64,000 nucleotides of DNA from Paraspadella gotoi (lineage: Eukaryota; Chaetognatha), in NCBI GenBank assembly GCA_051294375.1, contig CM119268.1:22396709-22460708 (forward strand), in the 5' to 3' direction. How positions within the stretch are numbered: position 1 is the stretch's first letter; each line of letters begins with the position of its first letter. The notes beneath the pieces were generated by a model. It saw only the letters and a list, made by a program, of their open reading frames with translations, was not told the DNA's origin and made no database searches. The position numbers were made by a program, and so were the translations under genes. This document shows positions 55,582 to 64,000 of the stretch, in pieces.

Positions 55582-57782
55582 TTATGTGACAATGGCTTTA
55601 GACTTTATTCCAGCTTGTCCTTCTCCCAATGACACGACCGCTTCACCGCCTTCTGCCTTTTCCATTGCCACATTCATGTTATCGTTCATCGGCAGCAAAA
55701 CGACCAAGGCCTGTTGGCCATCCGCCGTTGTGGTCATTCCTTGATGCTGGACCACGAATTGGATCGGCTGGTAATGAGCCGTTGGAGCGGCGGCCGCCCC
55801 AGGCAAGCAGCATCGCTCGCAGGCTTCAGATGTCAAAGGGGCGCAGTTGCTGCAACCGATGCAGCAGTTGCTGCAGAATCGAATACAAGTTTGGTCCTAA
55901 AACGGAAAAGATTAGTATAATATAAAGGTCAAACTAACAGCTATCTCATATGGCCAACAAATATATAGTACCTAAAAATGAGAAGTAAATTTACAGAAAA
56001 ATACAAATAAGAAAAAATAAACTATTATAATAAACTAAAATACTAATTAAATTCAAACGCTTCTATTATCTACCTTGTGCAGTGCCATTGATCCAATAAC
56101 GACTCCCCAAATGCTCATTCCCAAATGAAACAATGCCATGAGCAAAACGACGGCGTGCAGAGAGACAAGAAGGGGTAAATAGCGATCGGCATTTGGCGCA
56201 GACACCCTGTTGCATTCCGTGCGGTTGTTGCCCCAACGGTCCGGTTTTGTCACGCACTCTTTTACTGGTGCCACCTTTATCAAGAGGGAGTAAACAATGA
56301 ACTAATAACTATATATATAGCAAAGCCAGAAAATTTAATTTTAACTAAACCCAAGTAGTATTATATTATATTACTTTACAAACTTTAATTATTTGAAGAG
56401 CTATAAAAGTTTAAAAAATTAACAATTTATTAAATCGTTCGCGCACCTTCATCTCGAAATCCGCCTGACTCAGAGCGTAGCAAGATCCGCCGCCTTCCAG
56501 AAAGGCGATCAGGCAGCAAAAGGTCGACAGGCAAAGAAAAGCGACGATTCGCCTGTTGCTGCTAGTGGAGGCGGATGTGACGGCGAAGTAGCCCGTCATG
56601 ATGAAAAAGGGCGCGGCGATGATGGCCGTCCCGTTCGTCTGCCCCATGTGTTCGCCGGTGTGGTTGAGGCAGTTGACGAAAATGCAAATGGCGGCGATGT
56701 TGACGCCGGCGGAGACGAGAGCGGAACCGATTTGAGCGACGCCGTTGACTCTGGCGGACATCGTGGCGAAGGCGTGGTTGAAGGATTCCTAGCGGATAAA
56801 AAATTAGAATGAAAAAAAATATAAACCGTTTAAAAGTTAGTAGAAAAGTTTGTGTCCCTTAAAATTATTGCCTCTCTGATTCCTGAATCCAATAATGCCT
56901 CGTGCTCACAAAATTATTGTTACTTGAGTTCAACACCGTTTAATTCAATAATATCAAAAAATATTGCATTTGATTTTCAAAATTAATAATACCCAAAAAT
57001 CCAAAATTACTCTATATATTGATATAAACTAGAAATTAATATTAACTTCTTGAAACTTGTTATTGAAAAAAAAAATTACAATTTTTTTCATTCTCTCCCA
57101 GCGCCGCACCTTCATCTGCTTGGTGCCTTCCGCCGTCTCCTTTTCCACGGCGCCGCGGTCGGCCAGACGCCTCCAATAGATGGCCTCAGAGGTGAGGACC
57201 ACGCCCCGGATGAGGAGGACCGTCTCCACAAAGGCGAAGACGAGTGACACGGAGAAGAGAGACACGTAGACGGGATAGCGCCAAGTATGGTAACCGTTCC
57301 AACCGTGGAAACGGTGACGGTCTTCGCTTAGAATAGAGATTCCTGATTTGAGAGAAAATAGGTATTTATTGAGTTCATGTCATTGATAAATTCACCAGAC
57401 GTAAGTTTTTTTAAATTAATTGCACGGCATATTTCAAAGTGGCAATTTCAACCCTCGCCCTATTTTTCCCATACGAACCCATAACAATGACGTGGGCGAC
57501 GTTTAAAATCCCGGAGACAACGTTCAACGTCAGCGCGGAGACGATGAGACACGTGGTTCGCCCTCTTCCGGCCACGAGGGTAACGACGCCGGTAGCGACG
57601 TAAAAGATGCCGGCCCAAATTCCCGGTCCCGTCCGCTGAGGTTGGTCGAGCCAATCGTGAGCTACAGCCATGACGACGAGAATGGCGGCGTTGAAGACGA
57701 TGCAGACTGCGCCGACGAAGATCTGGAGCGCGCCGTTTTTTCGCGCCGCGGCGTCGTCAAAATAGACGTTGACTCGACCCAT
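55582..57782 (-). CDS. eight-TM membrane protein made of two CD20-like modules, paralog 1 (464 aa)
   Basis: Exons (minus) 57782-57479, 57342-57110, 56788-56447, 56274-56074, 55896-55582 give 465 codons in frame. The start MGRVN was chosen because the paralog begins MGKVN at the same distance from TM1. TM segments near residues 17-39, 51-70, 74-99, 125-152, then 198-218, 232-250, 258-283 and 325-355. GIWAGIFYVATGVVTLVAG and ALTLNVVSGILNVAHVIVMG resemble CD20-type TM2-TM3. Exon 5 codes a tail with nine Cys (CIRFCSNCCIGCSNC...CERCC) and the shared QPIQFVVQHQGMTTT domain. Exon 1 and exon 4 have exactly the same lengths (304 and 201 nt) as in paralog 2, with identical phases, so this is a whole-gene tandem duplication. 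A role as membrane scaffold or channel modulator is only inference. Confidence 0.87.
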
Positions 57783-58699
57783 TTTTGAAGGCCGATTTAA
57801 TCCCGATTGATAGTTTCTTATGAGGTACAATATACACCAATCAACAAACTACTCCGATATCACCGTAGATTCACTAAACTTTATGTCTGCGAAGGTAAAA
57901 AAATATGAAATTACTTGAAAAAGGATATGAAATTAGAACTAATGAACGGGATATCACGACAATTATCGTTGGATATGAGACATTGGACTTTGGACGTTAG
58001 ACATTGGACATTCTCGATAACTGCGAAATATTGAGTAATAAGGACACGTCAGAGTTTAAATTTAATTCACTCAGAGCTAAAAACAGAATCATGAACATCA
58101 TCTCTCTCTCTCTCTCTCACACACACTCACTATTTCTCTCTTTCTACGTCATTTTAAATATCATTTTTTAAATTTTCTCTTTGTTCGAAGATTATTCACC
58201 GAATTTATTTCAACATGATAGAAAAAATCAAACGAAATATTGTTAAAACGTTGAATTAAACTCAAAAGAACGAATTGGCGATATTAATACATCTTTAGCT
58301 TTTTTTTTTATGATTTATATTTCTTTGTTCTGATCCAGAATTTTCCATCCTGTTTCTTAAAAATTTTGTTCTTTTGTTTCTCAAATCTGTTTTCTTGTTT
58401 TCTATCAGTTAATTGCAGATGACAGGAATGATAATGGGCATCTTTAAAGAAAACAAAATAACAACTTTTAATAAGCATTAACATTACAAAATTTTGGCAA
58501 TATCTTTTAAAATTTAACTCTTTATTTTCTTCTAATAATCGATCACTTTCAGGTTTGATTATTATTATTTAACCAAATTTTTAAATCGTAAGTTTTATTA
58601 AAATATAAAGCAACAGTAAATCATGCTACAAATTATATACATATCAAGTCAGAGGAACACTTATATGCTGGCGCTTCTCCATAACACTTGAATTATATT
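57783..58699. other. intergenic region
   Basis: 5' flank of the eight-TM gene and 3' flank of the CLCA-like gene. A CT/CA microsatellite lies at about 58102-58130. The palindrome copy seen at the window end begins at about 58681. No gene recognised. Confidence 0.5.
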
Positions 58700-61213
58700 T
58701 TAAAATCCTTTAAAAGTCATCTCCTCCTCCTCCTCCTCCTCCTCGTCACAACAACAACAACTTTGACAACACTTCCTCCTCTCGAACGCCTTCAGAAATC
58801 TCTCCACTCTTCCTTCAATCCACTCTCCAGCCGCTCGTCCACCCCGGACGCAGAAGCCGCAGCATCCGTCGCGGCAGCTGTCACAAGATTTACTGCATTT
58901 TTGGCAAGATTTGCGGCAGTTTTCGCAACCGCAGTTGTCGCAGCCACTGCCGCAACCGCCGCAGTCAAACCAGCCGCGACATCGTCTCTTCAACGACTCA
59001 AGCCCGCCTCGCCGCTCCAGCAGCGCCAGCGTCGACAGGAAGATGGAGAAGCAGAGCAGCAAAACGCAGACGACGATGACGGCGACGTAGTTGTTGTTGT
59101 TGTCATCTCCGTATTTCGGTCTGGAAAGAAAATAGTGAGAGAGGAGAAGAATATTGAGAATATTTAAAATTAGAACATACAATTGAGAAAACGACATCCT
59201 CCTACTATCCCCGCCTACCTCTATAGCGAATACAATACTACGCAATACTGCAATTGAATATCTAATTATTATTCGGAAAACTGAATCATTTAAAGTATTT
59301 GTAAAATAATAAAATAAAACATCTGGACAAACCGAATAAATAAATATTCGAATAATCTGAAATACTGCAATATGCAAATGAGACTTGAGGAACGCAAAAT
59401 CAAAATTTCTATGCTTCGCCAGCCCAACCATCAATCTACCTGACGATCGTGCCGTTAAGGTCGGGCACGTGACCCAAACCGACCGTCACGCGATTCGACG
59501 CCTCGCCTCTGTTTCCGGCTTCGTCCAAGGCGACGACGACGATGCTGAAGACACCGAAGACGCCTTCGTCGTTGTTGTTGGAGTCTTTGAGGCGGACGAC
59601 GAGGCGTTCGAAGCCGCCGACTGGCGAGGGCGTCTTCGTCACGACTCGAGTCCTGGAATGTTTCCATTAATTGATTCAATGCTAGATTCGTTTATCTATA
59701 TTTATTTTTGTATTCATCAATTCTTTTATCTATTTATGCATTCATTCATTCAGTAGTTAGTTCCTTTATATGTTAATTCGTTCATTCATTCATTCCTTCA
59801 ATTCATTCATTCTACTATCCATACATTTTTTTATTCACTCTTTCCTTCATTTATTCATTCCTTAAATACTTACCTATCCATCAATCCATCCATCCATCCA
59901 TCCATCATCCGTCTCTCCCTCCCTACTAGTCCATCCATCATCCATCCATCCATCTCTCCATCCATCCATCCATCCTCCATCCCTCCCTACATCCATCCAT
60001 CCATCCATCCATCCCTCCCGACATCCATCCATCCATTCCATCCCTCTCAGACATCCATCCATCCATCCCTCCATCCATCCGTCCCTCCCTCCCTACATCC
60101 ATCCACTTCCATCCCTCCCTACATCCATCCATCCATCTCCATCCATCCATCCGTCCTACCTCCCTACATCCATCATCCATCCCTACATCCCTCCCTCCCT
60201 TCCTCTACATCCCTCCCTCCATCCATCATCCATCCATCCATCCCATCCCTCCCTACATCCCTCCCTCCCTTCCTCCTTACATCCCTCCCTCCATCCATCC
60301 ATCCATCCATCCCTCCCTACATCCATCCATCCATCCCTACATCCCTCCCTCCTCTCCACATCCCTCCCTCCATCCTCCATCCATCCATCCTCCCTACATC
60401 CCTCCCTCCTTCCATCCTTACATCCTCCTCCATCCATCATCCATCCATCCCTCCCTACATCCATCCATCCATCCCTACATCCCTCCTCCCTTCCTCCCTA
60501 CATCCCTCCCCCTATCCATCCATCCATCCATCCATCCATCCTCCTACTCCCTCCCCTCCCACATCCATCCTCCATCCATCCTCACATCCATCGCTCCCTC
60601 CATCCATCCATCCATCCTTCCTCCTCCTCCTACTCCCTCCTTCCCTCCCTTACATCCTCCTCCATCCATCCCATCCATCCATCCCTCCCTACATCCATCC
60701 ATCCATCCATCCTCCATCCCTCCCTACATCCCTCCCTCCCTTTCTCCTTACATCCCTCCCTCTATCCACCATCCATCCATCCATCCATCCATCCATCCAT
60801 CCATCCATCCATCCTCCATCCATCCATCCATCCGTCCCTCCTCCCTACATCCATCCATCCATCGTCCATCCGTCCCTCCCCCTACATCCTCCATCCATCC
60901 GATCCATCCCTCCCTCATCCATCCTCCATCCATCCATCCTCATCCCTCCCTCCCTTCCTCCTACATTCCTCCCTCCATCCCTCCCTCCATCCATCCATCC
61001 CTCACCTCCCTTCCTCCCTCATTTACCTCCCCTCCTCCTCATCTCTTATCTCCACTTCGTATCTCATCGGTTCCCCTTCGTCCCAATCGTCGCCAGTCCT
61101 TCTCCATCTCAGCCTCGCTTCCCCAGTCGCTCGCCAGGTGGCTTCCACCGTCAACCGTCTCACGGCCGCGGGAGGTGACGCGTCCACGCCCGCGCGGAGA
61201 CGAGCGTCCACGA
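58700..61213 (-). CDS. C-terminal part of a CLCA-like protein with a Cys-rich tail
   Basis: Three exons are clear. About 61213-61028 codes RRLTVEATW...[13 protein letters not shown] and MRYEVEIRD. 59652-59440 codes [28 protein letters not shown] and RVTVGL. 59120-58700 codes one TM segment ([17 protein letters not shown]), a tail with about 18 Cys in CxxC-type spacing, then CCQSCCCCD, a Glu run and the stop. Donor/acceptor phases agree (GAG|GTAAAT; CCAG|GACTC; CAG|GTAGAT; CCAG|ACCG). The first two exons match the C-terminal FN3-like domain of calcium-activated chloride channel regulators (APGEDFDQGQ...RYELRIS and FIAIKSIDKSN...SNIAQVTL in human CLCA). The N-terminal metalloprotease and VWA parts should lie upstream, but the sequence turns into a palindrome at about 61.24 kb. 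The first intron is filled by the TCCA satellite. Confidence 0.72.
59360..59435. repeat. short shared element with CTCATTTGCATATTGTAG core
   Basis: The reverse complement CTCATTTGCATATTGTAG also occurs at about 32081, 49468 and (inverted) 35095, in an intron of the COLGALT paralog. Downstream similarity (GATTAT..., TTCGGTTT, ATGTTT) extends about 70 bp in both loci. Confidence 0.6.
59880..61020. repeat. TCCA/TCCC satellite in the CLCA-like intron (left arm)
   Basis: About 1.1 kb of (ATCC)n mixed with CCCTCCCTACATCC blocks forming a higher-order unit of roughly 60-90 bp. It lies between two coding exons. Confidence 0.95.
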
Positions 61214-61239
61214 CGTGAGAGGGCGTGGAGGGAGGGGTA

Positions 61240-61246
61240 AATTAGT

Positions 61247-61325
<79 letters not shown>

Positions 61326-61405
61326 TTCTCTCTGTCGTTGACTCTCTCTCTCCCCTCACCAATCCCCCCCAAAGACACGCCACCGCCGGCGCCTTCCTCC
61401 TCCTC
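61240..61405. repeat. CT microsatellite and GC-rich loop at the palindrome centre
   Basis: CT repeats to about 61345, followed by GC-rich CCACCGCCGGCGCCTTCC. This is the only part of 58.68-64.0 kb not mirrored; arm symmetry is centred at about 61342. Confidence 0.85.
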
Positions 61406-64000
61406 CCTCCTCCCTCCACGCCCTCTCACGTCGTGACGCTCGTCTCCGGCGGGCGTGGACGCGTCACCTCCCGCGGCCGTGAGACGGTGACGGTGGAAGC
61501 CACCGGGCGAGCGACTGGGGAAGCGGAGGCTGAGATGGAGAAGGACTGGCGACGATTGGGACGAAGGGGAACCGATGAGATACGAAGTGGAAGATAAGAG
61601 ATGAGGAGGAGGGGAGGTAAATGAGGGAGGAAGGGAGGTGAGGGATGGATGGATGGAGGGAGGATGGAGGGAGGAATGTAGGAGGAAGGGAGGGAGGGAT
61701 GGAGGATGGATGGATGGAGGGATGGATGAGGGAGGGATTGGATGGATTGGATGGATGGATGTAGGGAGGGAGGGGACGGATGGACGATGGATGGATGGAT
61801 GTAGGGAGGGAGGGACGGATGGATGGATGGATGGAGGATGGATGGATGGATGGATGGATGGATGGATGGATGGATGGATGGTGGATGGAGGGAGGGATGT
61901 AAGGAGAAAGGGAGGGAGGGATGTAGGGAGGGATGGATGGATGGATGGATGGATGGATGTAGGGAGGATGGATGGATGGATGGATGGAGGGAGGGATGTA
62001 AGGAGGAAGGGAAGGAGGGATGTAGGAGGGATGGATGGAATGGCATGGATGGATGGATGGAGGGAGCGATGGATGGATGGATGGATGGAGGGAGGATGTA
62101 AGGAGGAAGGGGGGAGGGATGTAGGGAGGATGGATGGATCGGATGGATGGATGGATAGGGGGAGGGATGTAAGGAGGAAGGGAGGAGGGATGTAGGGATG
62201 GATGGAATGGATGTAGGGAGGGATGGATGGATGGATGGATGGAGGAGGATGTAAGGAGGAAGGAGGGAGGGATGTAGGGAGGATGGATGGATGGATGGAT
62301 GGAGGGAGGGATGTAAGGAGGAAGGGAGGGAGGGATGTAGGGATGGATGGATGGATGTAGGGAGGGATGGATGGATGGATGGATGGAGGGAGGGATGTAA
62401 GGAGGAAGGGAGGGAGGGATGTAGGGAGGGATGATGGATGGATGGATGGATGGATGGAGGGAGGGATGTAGGAGGAAGGGAGGGAGGGATGTCAGGGATG
62501 GATGATGGATGTAGGGAGGTAGGGACGGATGGATGGATGGAGATGGATGGATGGATGATAGGGAGGGATGGAAGTGGATGGATGTAGGAGGGAGGGAACG
62601 GATGGATGGAGGGATGGATGGATGGATGTCTGAGAGGATGGATGGATGGATGGATGTCGGGAGGGATGGATGGATGGATGGATGGATGTAGGGAGGGATG
62701 GAAGGATGGATGGATGGATGGAGAGATGGATGGATGGATGATGGATGGATGTAGGGAGGGAGAGACGGATGATGGATGGATGGATGATGGATGGATGGAT
62801 TGAGGACTAGGGTAAAGTATTTAGGAATGAATAAAATGAAGGAAAGAGTAATAAAAAAATGTATGGATAGTAGAATGAATGAATTGAAGGAATGAATGAA
62901 TGAACGAATTAACATATAAAGGAACTACTACTGAATGAATGAATGCATAAATAGATAAAAGAATTGATGAATACAAAAATAAATATAGATAAACGAATCT
63001 AGCATTGAATCAATTAATGGAAACATTCCAGGACTCGAGTCGTGACGAAGACGCCCTCGCCAGTCGGCGGCTTCGAACGCCTCGTCGTCCGCCTCAAAGA
63101 CTCCAACAACAACGACGAAGGCGTCTTCGGTGTCTTCAGCATCGTCGTCGTCGCCTTGGACGAAGCCGGAAACAGAGGCGAGGCGTCGAATCGCGTGACG
63201 GTCGGTTTGGGTCACGTGCCCGACCTAACGGCACGATCGTCAGGTAGATTGATGGTTGGGCTGGCGAAGCATAGAAATTTTGATTTTGCGTTCCTCCAAG
63301 TCTCATTTGCATATTGTAGTATTTCAGATTATTCGAATATTTATTTATTTCGGTTTGTCCAGATGTTTTATTTTATTTATTTACAAATACTTTAATTGAT
63401 TCAGTTTCCGAATAATAATTAGATATTCAATTGCAGTATTGCGTAGTATTGTATTCGCTATAGAGGTAGGGCGGGATAGTAGGAGGATGTCGTTTTCTCA
63501 ATTGTATGTTCTATTTTTAAATATTCTCAATATTCTTCTCCTCCTCACTATTTTCTTCCAGACGAAATACGGAGATGACAACAACAACAACTACGTCGCC
63601 GTCATCGTCGTCTGCGTTTGCTGCTCTGCTTCTCCATCTTCCTGTCGACGCTGGCGCTGCTGGAGCGGCGAGGCGGGCTTGAGTCGTTGAAGAGACGATG
63701 TCGCGCTGGTTTGACTGCGGCGGTTGCGGCAGTGGCTGCGCGACACTGCGGTGCGAAAACCTGCCGCAAATCTTGCCAAAAATGCAGTAAATCTTGTGAC
63801 AGCTGCCGCGACGGATGCTGCGGCTCTCGGGGTCCGGGTGGACGAGCGGCTGGAGAGTGGATTGAAGGAAGAGTGGAGAGATTTCTGAAGGCGTTCGAGA
63901 GGAGGAAGTGTTGTCAAAGTGTTGTGCTTGTGACGAGGAGGAGGAGGAGGAGGAGGAGATGACTTTTAAAGGATTTTAAAATATAATCAAGTGTTTATGG
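61406..64000 (+). pseudogene. right palindrome arm: inverted, error-rich copy of the CLCA-like 3' end
   Basis: Mirror of 58681-61240. Exons appear on the + strand at about 61425-61612, 63032-63242 and 63563-63980. Small indels against the left arm break frames: for example one T lost near 61488, CTTAAC becoming CTAAC near 63227, and several changes in the Cys-rich tail near 63700-63770. The TGGA satellite spans about 61630-62790. The window ends within the arm, at the mirror of 58681. Confidence 0.8.
61630..62790. repeat. TGGA/TAGGGAGG satellite (right arm)
   Basis: Mirror of 59880-61020 with different unit counts. It contains the higher-order block GGAGGGATGTAAGGAGGAAG repeated about 7-8 times. 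Confidence 0.95.

Noticed and set aside
59874-60933. Several MDGWMDG-type open frames
   Set aside because: Same cause: tetranucleotide satellite read on the other strand, inside an intron.
61464-62915. 483-codon minus-strand frame rich in [10 protein letters not shown]
   Set aside because: It is a pure translation of the TGGA satellite. Composition is dictated by the repeat, and all other frames there are open as well.

Overview
The window comes from the nuclear genome of an animal, most likely an invertebrate; I cannot name the species. The protein genes have many exons with GT-AG introns. Coding sequence is GC-rich and lies in AT-rich spacers full of GA/CT microsatellites. The families seen are animal ones: a secreted double-EGF protein, a collagen galactosyltransferase, a CLCA-like protein and four-TM CD20-like modules. 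The tRNA genes are eukaryotic, including an initiator Met tRNA with an A1:U72 pair.

Layout. (1) 0.4-5.0 kb, + strand: a small Arg/Trp-rich secreted peptide gene, then a seven-exon gene for a 373-aa secreted protein with two EGF domains, an LSPH repeat and a GPHGM repeat. (2) 6.3-17.2 kb: 18 tRNA genes on both strands, separated by AT-rich palindromic elements. (3) 17.8-19.4 kb, - strand: the C-terminal part of a histidine acid phosphatase with no N-terminal catalytic part. (4) 19.7-24.5 kb, - strand: a 12-exon procollagen galactosyltransferase (COLGALT/GLT25D) gene ending in KKEL. (5) 24.6-50 kb: repeated, partly inverted, indel-ridden copies of this locus and of a second COLGALT paralog, broken by four N runs (25, 25, 25 and 165 N). 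The 5' exons of the paralog are clean at 50.3-51.3 kb. The copies differ by whole insertions (two tRNA-derived SINE dimers and one MITE-like element), so several haplotypes plus uncorrected long-read gap filling is the simplest reading. (6) 52.2-57.8 kb, - strand: two tandem paralogs with identical five-exon layout, each coding an eight-TM protein built of two CD20-like four-TM modules and a Cys-rich tail. (7) 58.7-64.0 kb: the 3' end of a CLCA-like gene (C-terminal FN3-like domain, one TM, very Cys-rich tail), placed in a roughly 2.6-kb-arm palindrome whose arms are mostly a TGGA/TCCA satellite.

The tRNA array and the secretory or membrane genes show no obvious functional link. COLGALT modifies collagens in the ER, and the EGF and CLCA-like products are extracellular or cell-surface proteins. 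Single-base detail between 21 and 50 kb and in the right palindrome arm should not be trusted: exons there carry indels that differ from copy to copy.
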